This document shows, piece after piece, positions 16,361 through 24,313 of a DNA stretch of 64,000 bases. A program made the position numbers and the translations under genes. Numbering within the stretch: the stretch's first letter is position 1; each line of letters begins with the position of its first letter. Below the pieces are notes generated by a model. It saw only the letters and a list, made by a program, of their open reading frames with translations, ran no database searches and had not been told where the DNA came from. Source of the DNA: an uncultured Pelagimonas sp. (GTDB lineage: Bacteria > Pseudomonadota > Alphaproteobacteria > Rhodobacterales > Rhodobacteraceae). The stretch lies in NCBI GenBank assembly GCA_947497905.1, contig CANMIH010000009.1, forward strand, positions 124,001 to 188,000, in the 5' to 3' direction.

Positions 16361-18097
16361 TTATTGGGCCGCGAGGTTCGGCACAGAGGATCCACCTTTG
16401 AGGCTTTCCCAGGCGTCATACTGGGCAAGATAGACCTGCCCGGTCAGCTCATCGAGGAAATGTGAGCGTTTGAGGCGATCCATAACGGGGCCTTTCACTT
16501 CGGACAGATGCATAGCGATGCCCATTTCACCCAAGCGCCGGTTGAGCTCTTCCAGCGTTTCAAGCGCGCTCATGTCGACCTCGTTCACCGCAGTGAACAT
16601 CAGCACGACGTGCTTCAAGGGCTGATCACAAGTCACGCGATTGAGGACATAGTCTTCGAGAAAGCGCGCATTGGCGAAGTACAGGCTTTCGTCCACGCGC
16701 AGTGTCACCAGATGGTCGTGTGTTTCCACATCATGCCGCAGAATGTTTCGAAAATGCTGGGTGTTGGGGACCAGACCAACCTCTGCAACATGCGGCCGCG
16801 ATGTTTTGTAAAGGTGCAGCGCGATGGACAACAAAACACCGGCCGATACACCGATCTCAACGCCAAACCCAAGCGTCAAAACAATGGTCGCTGCGACGGC
16901 CGAGAAATCGACTTTTGAATAGCTCCATGCTTTGGGCAGGATCGAAAAATCAACCAGGCTCAGGACCGCAACTATGATGGTCGCAGCAAGGGTTGCTTTG
17001 GGCAGAAACACCAGAAGCGGTGTAAACAGCAGGGTCGCCAGTGCAATCCCAATGGCGGTAAAAGCGCCCGCAGCGGGAGTCGCGGCTCCTGCATCAAAGT
17101 TGACCACCGAGCGAGAGAACCCCCCGGTCACAGGAAAGCCCCCCGACACTGCGCTGGCGACATTTGATGCGCCCAGACCGATCAGTTCCTGATCCGGGTC
17201 GATGCGCTGGCGCCGCTTGGCGGCGAGGGTTTGGGCGACAGAGACGGATTCCACAAAACCAATGATCGTGATGAGCAACGCCGAGAGGACAAGCTGCGAC
17301 CAGAGCTCGAATGAAAAGCTGGGCAGGGTGAAAGGTGGGAGCCCAGTGGGCACGTCACCTACAATTTTCACCCCCCATGCATCCAACCCGAAAACCCATG
17401 TCACCAGCGTTGTCACCACCACGGCGGCCACAGGTCCGGCCTTGGCAAGAATCTCGGCCAGTTTAGGAGGAAAGCCAGCATTCAAGAGCAGGGGCTTTAA
17501 ACCTTTGCGCACCCAGAACAGAAAACTGAGGGCTGAGAGCCCAAGGAGGAGTGTGATGGCATTGGTCTCGGCCAGATGGGCCCACATGGTCTGTGCCAAT
17601 TCGACAAGTGTGTGGCCATGCATGTCGATACCAAACAAATGTTTAAGCTGCGAGGCAGCAATCAAAACCCCGGATGCAGTGATAAAGCCTGCGATCACGG
17701 GGTGGGATAGGAAATTCGCCAGGAACCCCAGCCGGAAGGCCCCCATCGCCACAAGCATCACACCTGAGATAAAGGCCAGCGTGACCGCCGCCATGGCGAT
17801 GAGACGGGGATCGCTCAGCCCGAGATTGCCCACTGCGGCGGCGGTCATCAGTGACACCACAGCAACGGGTCCAACCGCCAAAGCCCGCGATGTCCCAAAG
17901 ATGGCATAGGCAACAAGCGGTAAAATCGAGGCGTATAACCCCATTTCTGCCGGCAGCCCTGCCAGAAGCGCATAGGCGAGCGATTGCGGGATCAACATGA
18001 TCGTCACAATGATCGCGGCCACACCGTCTGCGGTGGCGGTCTCGCGATTGTAGTCGCGCGCCCATGTCAGAATTGGCAGATATCGGGAAAAGGACAT
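16361..18097 (-). CDS. SulP family anion transporter with STAS domain
   Basis: SulP proteins move sulfate, bicarbonate or other anions across the inner membrane. The 578-residue protein has about eleven to twelve membrane segments (from VAAIIVTIMLIPQSLAYALL to GVLLSIALHLY) and a C-terminal STAS domain (about 440-560; VDESLYFANARFLEDYV, then MFTAVNEVDMSALETLEELN). The typical SulP pattern PQSLAYALLAGLP is present. TAGGAGA lies before the ATG. It lies 117 bases downstream of the sqr fusion and has its own ATTC-N8-GAAT site upstream, so a role in exporting oxidised sulfur anions is plausible (inference). Confidence 0.92.
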   Translation of the reverse strand: MSFSRYLPILTWARDYNRETATADGVAAIIVTIMLIPQSLAYALLAGLPAEMGLYASILPLVAYAIFGTSRALAVGPVAVVSLMTAAAVGNLGLSDPRLIAMAAVTLAFISGVMLVAMGAFRLGFLANFLSHPVIAGFITASGVLIAASQLKHLFGIDMHGHTLVELAQTMWAHLAETNAITLLLGLSALSFLFWVRKGLKPLLLNAGFPPKLAEILAKAGPVAAVVVTTLVTWVFGLDAWGVKIVGDVPTGLPPFTLPSFSFELWSQLVLSALLITIIGFVESVSVAQTLAAKRRQRIDPDQELIGLGASNVASAVSGGFPVTGGFSRSVVNFDAGAATPAAGAFTAIGIALATLLFTPLLVFLPKATLAATIIVAVLSLVDFSILPKAWSYSKVDFSAVAATIVLTLGFGVEIGVSAGVLLSIALHLYKTSRPHVAEVGLVPNTQHFRNILRHDVETHDHLVTLRVDESLYFANARFLEDYVLNRVTCDQPLKHVVLMFTAVNEVDMSALETLEELNRRLGEMGIAMHLSEVKGPVMDRLKRSHFLDELTGQVYLAQYDAWESLKGGSSVPNLAAQ

Positions 18098-18127
18098 GGC
18101 AGTCTCCTAAGGGATGCTTTGCCATAT

Positions 18128-18143
18128 ATTCAGTTGTGTGAAT
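18128..18143. promoter_or_regulatory. ATTC-N8-GAAT operator-like site upstream of sulP
   Basis: ATTC, 8 bases, GAAT, lying 31 bases before the sulP start within an AT-rich stretch. This is the form I remember for SqrR (persulfide-sensing ArsR repressor) sites. The same form occurs before sqr and the 39057-40268 gene. Confidence 0.6.
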
Positions 18144-18214
18144 TTGTAAAGTATGATTTGGTGTTTTTTGAATATATCATGGCTCCCTCCCCGGCTCGGA
18201 GAGGGAGCATAGCT

Positions 18215-19888
18215 TTACTGCGCTGAAACGCGTTCAGGTTTGGCCAGCCATTCTTTGCCGCGCAACATCGCCTTCCAATAGATCGGTGGCAGGAGCTGCT
18301 CTTTCAGCAACCAGGCGGCGCGGGTTGGCCTGGTGCCATCGATGAGCCATTTGGGGAATGAGGGCAGCAAAGTGCCCCCATATCCGAATTCCGCGAGAAC
18401 AATTTTGCCGCGTTCCACGGTGAGCGGGCAAGAACCATAGCCGTTGTATGAGGCACTGGGTGATTTGCCTGCGATATCATTTGCGATGTTTTCGGCGACA
18501 ATGGGCGCCTGAATGCGCGCAGCAGCCGCGGTTTTCGCATTTGGTGCATTCATGACATCACCGAGGCTCCAGATATTGTCATAGACCTTATGGCGGAGCG
18601 TGTTCGGGTCCACATCAATCCATCCAGCGGCGTCTGCGAGGGGAGAAACGCGAATGAAATCTGGCGCCTTTTGAGGAGGGCAGACATGCATCATGTCAAA
18701 CTCGACCTCCACGTCGCGCGGGTCTTGGTCAGGCTCAGAAATGCGAAACGTCGCAGTTTTCCTGGGGCCGTCAACCGCGATCAGATTGTGAAAGAAATTC
18801 AACGACGCGCGATATTTTTTTACATAGCTTTCCAGCGCTGGGACGTAGTCCTTGATGCCAAATAGGACACCACCGGCGTTCATGAATTGAATATTGATTT
18901 TGTCTAAGGTGCTGTTGCGGAACCAGTAATCGCCAGACAGATACAGTGCTTTCTGCGGGGCCCCTGCGCATTTGATCGGCATCGGGGGTTGCGTGAACAG
19001 TGCGCGCCCGGATTTGAGCCCTTTGACCAATTCCCAAGTGTAGGGGGCGAGATCATACCGGTAATTGGATGTCACGCCGTTCTTGCCAAGCGTTTCAGTT
19101 AGGCCCTCGACGGCGCCCCAGTCAAGCTTGAGCCCGGGACAGACGATCAAACGGTCGTATTTAACGACGCGGCATCCATCGAGCACCACCGCATTGTTAT
19201 CTGGTTCAAAGGCCGCCACAGCAGATCTGATCCAATGGACGCCGCGTGGGATCAGGCTTGCCATGGTCCGGGCTGTGGTCTGAGCTTCGAAAATACCGCC
19301 TCCGACCATGGTCCAGCCAGGTTGGTAATAATGGACATCCGCAGGGTCCAGCAGGGCGATCTCAAGCTCGGGTTGACGGGCACGCAGGCTTGATGCGACG
19401 GAGATGCCCGCCGCGCCACCACCGACAATAACAACATCAAATTTGGCGTCACCAGTATCGGTTGGTGTCACACCGCCGTTGACGATCCGGCGAACCACCC
19501 CTGACATGTCAAAGCCCGCGGCTGAGGTCGTTGCCAGAATATCTGCTGGAGGAGATGTCTTGGCCTGACTTAAAGACCAAAGCGTCGCCGAGCGTGTCCC
19601 TGTCCGGCAATAGGCCAGAACAGGGCCGGGCAGTTCGCGCATCAGGGTGGCAAATTCCTCGGCAGCGTCATCAGTGACGACGCCACTGGTGACGGGCAGA
19701 AAACGGGCCTCAAGACCAAAGGCTTTGGCCGCGCGCGCGATTTCATCATAGAGCGGCTGATCTGCGCCTTCACCATCTGGGCGATTGCAAAGAATGGCCC
19801 GGAACCCGGCGTGGGCAATTTGAGCAACGTCCTTGGTTTCGATCTGCGCCGCGACGCTCAGCTCGTTGCTAATTTTCTTGAAATCCAT
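18215..19888 (-). CDS. DUF442 (phosphatase-like) - sulfide:quinone oxidoreductase fusion
   Basis: The 557-residue protein joins an N-terminal DUF442/beta-lactamase-hydrolase-like domain (about 1-115; active-site cysteine C94 in CRTGTRS) to an FAD-dependent sulfide:quinone oxidoreductase. The latter starts at VVIVGGGAAGISVASSL and has the redox-active cysteine candidates in KCAGAPQKAL and the region HVCPPQKAP, YGSCPLT. Sqr oxidises sulfide to persulfide and feeds the quinone pool at the inner membrane. GAGGG lies before the ATG. The promoter has an ATTC-N8-GAAT site. SulP follows downstream. The fused domain is known with other sulfide-detoxification proteins (Blh). Fusion is intact, with no frameshift. 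Confidence 0.9.
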   Translation of the reverse strand: MDFKKISNELSVAAQIETKDVAQIAHAGFRAILCNRPDGEGADQPLYDEIARAAKAFGLEARFLPVTSGVVTDDAAEEFATLMRELPGPVLAYCRTGTRSATLWSLSQAKTSPPADILATTSAAGFDMSGVVRRIVNGGVTPTDTGDAKFDVVIVGGGAAGISVASSLRARQPELEIALLDPADVHYYQPGWTMVGGGIFEAQTTARTMASLIPRGVHWIRSAVAAFEPDNNAVVLDGCRVVKYDRLIVCPGLKLDWGAVEGLTETLGKNGVTSNYRYDLAPYTWELVKGLKSGRALFTQPPMPIKCAGAPQKALYLSGDYWFRNSTLDKINIQFMNAGGVLFGIKDYVPALESYVKKYRASLNFFHNLIAVDGPRKTATFRISEPDQDPRDVEVEFDMMHVCPPQKAPDFIRVSPLADAAGWIDVDPNTLRHKVYDNIWSLGDVMNAPNAKTAAAARIQAPIVAENIANDIAGKSPSASYNGYGSCPLTVERGKIVLAEFGYGGTLLPSFPKWLIDGTRPTRAAWLLKEQLLPPIYWKAMLRGKEWLAKPERVSAQ

Positions 19889-19929
19889 TTGCCGCCCTCA
19901 GGTCTTCGAATCTATCGGGCAAAATTTAC

Positions 19930-19945
19930 ATTCGATAGATTGAAT
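19930..19945. promoter_or_regulatory. ATTC-N8-GAAT operator-like site upstream of the sqr fusion
   Basis: ATTC-GATAGATT-GAAT, 41 bases before the sqr start. It overlaps a larger perfect inverted repeat, AATCTATCG (19910-19918) and CGATAGATT (19933-19941). This arrangement fits an operator for an ArsR-type dimer such as SqrR/BigR; the regulator itself is not in the window. Confidence 0.65.
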
Positions 19946-19995
19946 TTGACATGCGGCAATTTGGGAGGCCCAACGTTATCGTTGGGCCTATCTCT

Positions 19996-21348
19996 TTAAA
20001 CGGCGGAGAATCCGGTATCGAGGGCCGACAGAACCGTGTCGATCTCTGCCTCTGAAATTGTTAGCGGAGGTGACATGAGAATGTTGTGCGCCCCAAGGCG
20101 CACCATGGCACCCGCTTCATAGGCGGTCTGATGGATTTTTTTCATGGTGTCATTGTCCATCGGCGTCTTTGCGGCTTTGTCACTGACCAGTTCAATGCCG
20201 GTCATAAGCCCATGTCCCCCGCGCACATCACCGATGATGTCGTGCTTCTGAGCGAGCTTCTGGACGCCTTCGAACAATTGCGTGCCACGGGCTGCGGCAT
20301 TGGTTTTAAGGTCGAGGCGCAGGGTTTCCTGCAGGCAAGCCGTGACAGCAGCAGCGCCGACTGGGTGCGCGGAATAGGTGTATCCGTGATAGATCCCACC
20401 CCGTGCCGCGTCGGAATTTTCGAAGACCTCCGCGACTTTGCCGGAAATCAGCGCGGCTCCGACGGGGAAATACCCCGACGTGATACCTTTGGCAGTGCTC
20501 ATCATATCCGGTTTGACACCCCAGTGACGTGCACCTGACCTGTCGCCAGTACGTCCAAAGCCGGTGATCACCTCATCCGCGATCAGCAGGATGCCGTAGC
20601 GGTCACAGATCTCGCGCATCAGCGGCATAAAGGTTTCGTGAGGAACAATCACACCGCCTGCGCCTAAGATCGGCTCCATGATAAATGCGGCGATGGTGCT
20701 GGGATCCTGGAACTGGATCTCATCCTCCATAGCCTGAGCAATCAGCTGTGCAAGCTGGGCCGGATCCGTTTCATTGTACGGATTGCGGTAGGTGTTAGGG
20801 GCGGGCAAGTGATGGCAGCCGGGCAGCAGCGGTTCATAGTTGATGCGGAAGCGGTTGTTGCCGTTCACCGAAGCACCGCCAAAATGCGTGCCATGATAGC
20901 CTTTTTTCAGGGACAAGAATTTGGTGCGGGTCGCCTCACCGCGAATGCGGTGGTACTGCCGGGCGAGACGCAACACAGTTTCAACGGAATCCGATCCGCC
21001 TGAGGTAAAGAAGACCCGCTCGATGCCATCTTCGGCGAAGAATTCTTGAACGGTATAGGCGGCTTCGATAGCCGTTGGGTTAGAAGTGCCCGCAAAGGCG
21101 GAATAGTAGGGCAGCTCGTGGAGCTGGCTGCTGATCGCCTCTTTAACCTTGGTGTTGGAATACCCAAGGTTCACACACCAGAGCCCGCCAACGGCATCCA
21201 CGGTCTTGTGTCCGTCGATATCGGTGATGTTGACGCCTTCCGCCCCCGTGATGATTTTAGGAGGTGCGCTCTGCGCCTCACCCGGATGCCCCATCGGATG
21301 CCAGAGCTGTCGGGCGTTGTTTTCTTTGAGAAAATTTTGGTCTTTCAT
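19996..21348 (-). CDS. class III aminotransferase (aspartate aminotransferase family, omega-amino acid type)
   Basis: The 450-residue PLP enzyme has the class III features LLIADEVITGFGRTGDRSG (Asp that binds the pyridine N) and STAKGITSGYFPVGAAL (PLP lysine), plus the N-terminal LWHPMGHPGEAQ common to omega-amino acid:pyruvate transaminases. Candidate substrates are beta-alanine, GABA, putrescine or taurine, with pyruvate as acceptor; the sequence alone does not decide. ATG 21348 follows AGGAGA; the longer upstream ORF is rejected. It lies about 170 bases after rpmE on the same strand, behind a terminator, so it is probably a separate unit. Confidence 0.88.
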   Translation of the reverse strand: MKDQNFLKENNARQLWHPMGHPGEAQSAPPKIITGAEGVNITDIDGHKTVDAVGGLWCVNLGYSNTKVKEAISSQLHELPYYSAFAGTSNPTAIEAAYTVQEFFAEDGIERVFFTSGGSDSVETVLRLARQYHRIRGEATRTKFLSLKKGYHGTHFGGASVNGNNRFRINYEPLLPGCHHLPAPNTYRNPYNETDPAQLAQLIAQAMEDEIQFQDPSTIAAFIMEPILGAGGVIVPHETFMPLMREICDRYGILLIADEVITGFGRTGDRSGARHWGVKPDMMSTAKGITSGYFPVGAALISGKVAEVFENSDAARGGIYHGYTYSAHPVGAAAVTACLQETLRLDLKTNAAARGTQLFEGVQKLAQKHDIIGDVRGGHGLMTGIELVSDKAAKTPMDNDTMKKIHQTAYEAGAMVRLGAHNILMSPPLTISEAEIDTVLSALDTGFSAV

Positions 21349-21476
21349 GAGATCTCTCCTGTCGGATTTGATCAAATCCTTCCACTGTGCTGCCTCTGTG
21401 TCCAGAGGAACCTGAGCGGAAAGTTGGGAAGACAAAGAAAAAAGTAATGATCCAAAATTTGGAGAGACCAAAAGAA

Positions 21477-21500
21477 AACGCCGCCCAGAAGGACGGCGTT
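21477..21500 (-). terminator. rho-independent terminator of rplS-rpmE
   Basis: AACGCCGcC and GgACGGCGTT pair around a short loop. In the minus direction the stem is followed by TTCTTTTGG. It lies 22 bases after the rpmE stop. Confidence 0.75.
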
Positions 21501-21522
21501 TCCGAAATCTGAAGGGGGCAGA

Positions 21523-21744
21523 TTAGAAGCCCAGGCCTTCGTATTTCTTTTTGAACTTCGAAACACGGCCACCCTGGTCGAGCAGGCGCGAGTTGCCGCC
21601 GGTCCATGCCGGGTGCACGGTGGGGTCGATGTCGAGAACAAGAGTGTCCCCTTCTTTGCCCCAGGTGGTGCGGGTCTGGAACTCGGTGCCATCGGTCATT
21701 TTGACGGTCACAACGTGGTATTCGGGGTGCAGATCTTTTTTCAT
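21523..21744 (-). CDS. rpmE: 50S ribosomal protein L31
   Basis: The 73-residue protein begins [19 protein letters not shown] and has the family pattern [25 protein letters not shown]. It has no cysteines, so it is the C-minus (zinc-independent) form, normal for many alphaproteobacteria. It lies 11 bases after rplS, in the same transcript, and its start is preceded by AAGGAGC. L31 sits at the subunit interface near the central protuberance. Confidence 0.96.
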   Translation of the reverse strand: MKKDLHPEYHVVTVKMTDGTEFQTRTTWGKEGDTLVLDIDPTVHPAWTGGNSRLLDQGGRVSKFKKKYEGLGF

Positions 21745-21755
21745 GACCGAGCTCC

Positions 21756-22139
21756 TTACGCGTTCGCGCCCTTGAGGGGCTTATAGTTGGAGTCTTCTGC
21801 GATACGAGCCGATTTACCACGACGCGAGCGCAGGTAGTACAGTTTGGAGCGGCGGACGCGACCACGACGTACAACTTCGATGTATTCGATGTTGGTCGAG
21901 TGCAGCGGGAACACACGTTCTACGCCTTCACCAAACGAAATTTTGCGAACAGTGAACGAACCCGCGATGCCTTTGCCGTTTTTACGGCTGATGCATACGC
22001 CTTCGTAGTTCTGAACACGGCTGCGCGAGCCTTCAGTCACTTTAAAGCCTACGCGAACGGTGTCGCCGGCTTTGAAATCGGGGATGTCTTTCCCCAGCGC
22101 AGCAACCTGCTCCGCTTCGAGCTGTGCGATCAGATCCAT
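21756..22139 (-). CDS. rplS: 50S ribosomal protein L19
   Basis: The 127-residue protein starts [11 protein letters not shown] and contains the L19 core: [22 protein letters not shown], split by one residue, then [20 protein letters not shown] and [14 protein letters not shown] (quoted in parts). ATG 22139 has AAGGAG 8 bases upstream, so the longer reading frame is rejected. In most genomes trmD directly precedes rplS; here a GNAT gene and an 840-base gene-free island separate them, so rplS-rpmE must have its own promoter in that island. Confidence 0.97.
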   Translation of the reverse strand: MDLIAQLEAEQVAALGKDIPDFKAGDTVRVGFKVTEGSRSRVQNYEGVCISRKNGKGIAGSFTVRKISFGEGVERVFPLHSTNIEYIEVVRRGRVRRSKLYYLRSRRGKSARIAEDSNYKPLKGANA

Positions 22140-22769
22140 GTGATCTTCTCCTTTGATACGACGTGGTTTGCCCACGGATGATGTCTGGTCAGAGCTGCCC
22201 TCAAAGAGGAAAGAATTCACCAGCTGTTCTTTGTTGTGCCTTATTCCTCCGAGGAGGAAACAAAGCGCTTTCGCAGACACGAGTCGCCTCGGGCTGTGAA
22301 AGATGGGCTTCCTTACGGTTTTGTTGCTCGGAAAGCAAGCTTGAACCGGTGCAAAATGAGGTCAGATCGGTGGGAATTTCATCAAGGAGAATATCACAGT
22401 TCGGGAGATTCTCGTCCCAAATCTAGAAGCTTCGGCGATGTGATTCTGGGGTGATTCCATAAGTAAAATGGTGGCAGCTCTGACATGAACGTGATCACAC
22501 GTGAATTTGTCTTGGTGGTTGTTTGCTCAATTTGCAAAAACCACCGGAGGGAGATTCATAGGCCGTATTGCTATCCTAAAGTATCGGATTCGATAGGTTG
22601 CGTGATCAGAGGGTAAAAATGTAGAGTTCGCTTAGACCAATTATTCGGTCTGAGTGGTGGGTAACGAGTTCAAATTTGAAATTTGCTGTGTTTGCAAATT
22701 TTGGTTTGTGTGTAATCGGTGGGTAGTGAGTGTTGCGTAAAGAAATTATGCTTTTGTTATAGATACCTG
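22140..22769. other. gene-free AT-rich island upstream of rplS
   Basis: No ORF is convincing on either strand. It holds the rplS 5' region (minus strand), including the perfect palindrome TTCCTCC-GA-GGAGGAA (22244-22259). A hairpin lies at 22514-22545 (GGTGGTT then TTTGC, pairing with GCAAA then AACCACC, one bulged G). Another lies at 22631-22654 (CTTAGACC / GGTCTGAG, one G-U). The plus strand is rich in G and T, and base composition is clearly lower in GC than the surrounding genes. Confidence 0.6.
22733..22763 (+). promoter_or_regulatory. promoter-like sequence for the candidate RNA
   Basis: TTGCGT (22733-22738) and TATAGA (22758-22763) are separated by 19 bases (18 if TTATAG is used). A start near 22770 would fall right before the first hairpin of the candidate RNA. 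It is a sequence match only. Confidence 0.4.
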
Positions 22770-22966
22770 AGCCAAGGTTTTTATTGGTAAATTCGTTAAA
22801 TGGTAACTTGGATCCGTCACTCGGCTTTCTTGGCCCTAGTGAGTGGGGGCTTGATATATTGAGAGAGGAAACCTTTCACTTCTTCTCTTGGTTCGGCCGA
22901 GTGGCGGTTATTTTGGGTAAGTTATTTTAGCTGCGTCGTGGTCTGTTTCAGACTGCGGCGCTTTTT
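22770..22966 (+). ncRNA. candidate structured non-coding RNA (~200 nt), unknown family
   Basis: Three blocks of structure follow one another on the plus strand. First, a hairpin is closed by CCAAG (22772-22776) and CTTGG (22807-22811). Second, a three-way junction is closed by a 12-bp stem (22814-22825 with 22896-22907, one U-G pair). It encloses a 5-bp hairpin (22833-22837 / 22846-22850) and a 10-13-bp hairpin (22861-22870 / 22880-22889) whose loop is ACCUUUCAC. Third is the 13-bp terminator stem. Wobble pairs are G-U only on the plus strand, so that strand is the RNA. No plus-strand gene is present. It does not match 6S, RNase P, SRP or tmRNA signatures I know. Confidence 0.5.
22933..22966 (+). 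terminator. strong plus-strand intrinsic terminator without an upstream gene
   Basis: GCGTCGTGGTCTG pairs fully with CAGACTGCGGCGC (13 bp, including three G-U pairs) over a TTT loop and is followed by five T. On the minus strand the wobbles become mismatches and no T-run follows, so it serves a plus-strand transcript. Confidence 0.8.
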
Positions 22967-22977
22967 ACTTTTGGTGG

Positions 22978-23436
22978 TCACAGGTTCAACTTGTAGCCAT
23001 GATGCGTTGCCGAGAACCCCAGTGACTCATAAAATGCATGGGCGTCTTGGCGTGAAGCATCGGTTGTCAATTGGACCAGCCCGCAGTTGCGCGCGCGACA
23101 TGTGTGGATGGCCCATTCAAACATAACCCGTCCCAAACCTTTGCTACGCTGACCGCGCTGAACGCGAACTGATTCGATTTGGCCGCGCCACAGCCCTTTG
23201 CGCGAAAGACCCGGAATAAATGACAATTGCAGCACACCTACCACGCCACCATCTAACTCAGCTATTGCGAGATATTGATTGGGATCTTCATCTATTGCGG
23301 TAAAGGCCGCGTCATAGACCGGATCAAAAGGTGGGCCCGCCGCTTCACGTGTTGCGCCCAAGGGATCATCCGCCAAAAGATCGACAATCGCCTGCAGATC
23401 GTCTCGGCGTGCAGGACGCATCGCGAGATTATTCAT
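22978..23436 (-). CDS. GNAT family N-acetyltransferase
   Basis: This 152-residue protein has the GNAT acetyl-CoA motif A: RVQRGQRSKGLGRVMFEWAI (pattern Q/R-x-x-G-x-G/A), followed by the LTTDASRQDAHAFYESLGF motif B typical of small acetyltransferases. The acceptor is unknown. The start is uncertain: ATG 23436, 23439 or 23445, all overlapping the 3' end of trmD (stop at 23429), so translation is coupled to trmD. The gene sits where rplS normally follows trmD. It faces the plus-strand terminator of the candidate RNA, 11 bases away. Confidence 0.85.
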   Translation of the reverse strand: MNNLAMRPARRDDLQAIVDLLADDPLGATREAAGPPFDPVYDAAFTAIDEDPNQYLAIAELDGGVVGVLQLSFIPGLSRKGLWRGQIESVRVQRGQRSKGLGRVMFEWAIHTCRARNCGLVQLTTDASRQDAHAFYESLGFSATHHGYKLNL

Positions 23437-24220
23437 CATAGGCATCCCACAGGTCAGGGCGACGTTGTTTGGTCAGTTCTTTGCTGGCCTCGTGGCGCCA
23501 TTTTGCAATATCGCCATGATGGCCTGATAGTAAAACATCGGGAATGCGATGGCCGTTCCACTCTGCTGGTCGGGTGTATTGCGGGTGCTCCAACAGCCCG
23601 TTTGAGTGGCTTTCTTCAACGGCACTTTCTGCATTGCCCAATACGCCGGGAAGCAGCCGGATTGTAGCGTCCAACATGGCTTGTGCTGCAATTTCGCCTC
23701 CGGTCAGAACGAAGTCTCCCAGTGAAACCTCGGACACCCGGTAGTGATCCAGTACCCGTTGGTCCACGCCTTCAAAACGTCCGCAGATCATGGTTACACC
23801 CGGCAACCGTGCCCAGTCGCGCGCCATCGCCTGATCAAACCGTTTGCCGCGCGGTGAGAGATAGACAATTGGGCCCGGTGCACGTGAGATAGCGTCTTCG
23901 ATGGCCCGCCCCATCACATCGGGTCGCAACACCATACCCGCACCGCCGCCTGCGGGGGTGTCGTCGACGTTGCGATGTTTGCCCTCACCAAATTCACGCA
24001 GATTGGTGGTGTGCAGTTGCCAGATCCCATCCTTGAGCGCTTTTCCGGTTAGGCTCGATCCCAAAACACCGGGGAAGGCTTCCGGAAACAGCGTAATCAA
24101 ATGTGCGTGCCAGGCATGGGCCAGCTGAGGTGTTTCTCCCATCAGGTCGCGCGGTTTAAGCGAGGGCCGAATGGATTTACGGCCATGAGATTTGGGGGGT
24201 GGTGTATCAGAAGCAGCCAT
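23429..24220 (-). CDS. trmD: tRNA (guanine-N1)-methyltransferase TrmD
   Basis: TrmD methylates G37 of tRNAs to prevent frameshifting. The knot signature SLGDFVLTGGEIAAQAMLDA and LLPGVLGNAES are present, with CGRFEGVDQRV and GGGAGMVLRPDVM upstream. The start ATG 24220 gives 263 residues and an N-terminal extension of about 35 residues (SHGRKSIRPSLKPRD) before the usual WHAHLITLFPEAFPG. Such an extension appears in roseobacters from memory. The start lacks a strong ribosome-binding site, so a later start (MGETPQLAH) is possible. It belongs to the rpsP-rimM-trmD-rplS set, with an unknown gene inserted before it. Confidence 0.95.
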   Translation of the reverse strand: MAASDTPPPKSHGRKSIRPSLKPRDLMGETPQLAHAWHAHLITLFPEAFPGVLGSSLTGKALKDGIWQLHTTNLREFGEGKHRNVDDTPAGGGAGMVLRPDVMGRAIEDAISRAPGPIVYLSPRGKRFDQAMARDWARLPGVTMICGRFEGVDQRVLDHYRVSEVSLGDFVLTGGEIAAQAMLDATIRLLPGVLGNAESAVEESHSNGLLEHPQYTRPAEWNGHRIPDVLLSGHHGDIAKWRHEASKELTKQRRPDLWDAYDE

Positions 24221-24313
24221 GTGCAACGCAATCCTTTGAGGGCATGCGACCGGGTTTACCAAAGGCAAATCGAAAAGGGGAGGGCCAAGCGTCAGCTAAG
24301 AGGCGCTCGGGTT

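Noticed and set aside
20086-20538. 150-residue plus-strand ORF within the aminotransferase gene
   Set aside because: Antisense shadow of the class III aminotransferase without domain similarity.
22770-22966. 6S RNA, RNase P RNA, SRP RNA or tmRNA identity for the candidate RNA
   Set aside because: The fold is a three-way junction, not the 6S rod. The conserved blocks of RNase P, SRP RNA and tmRNA that I know are absent.
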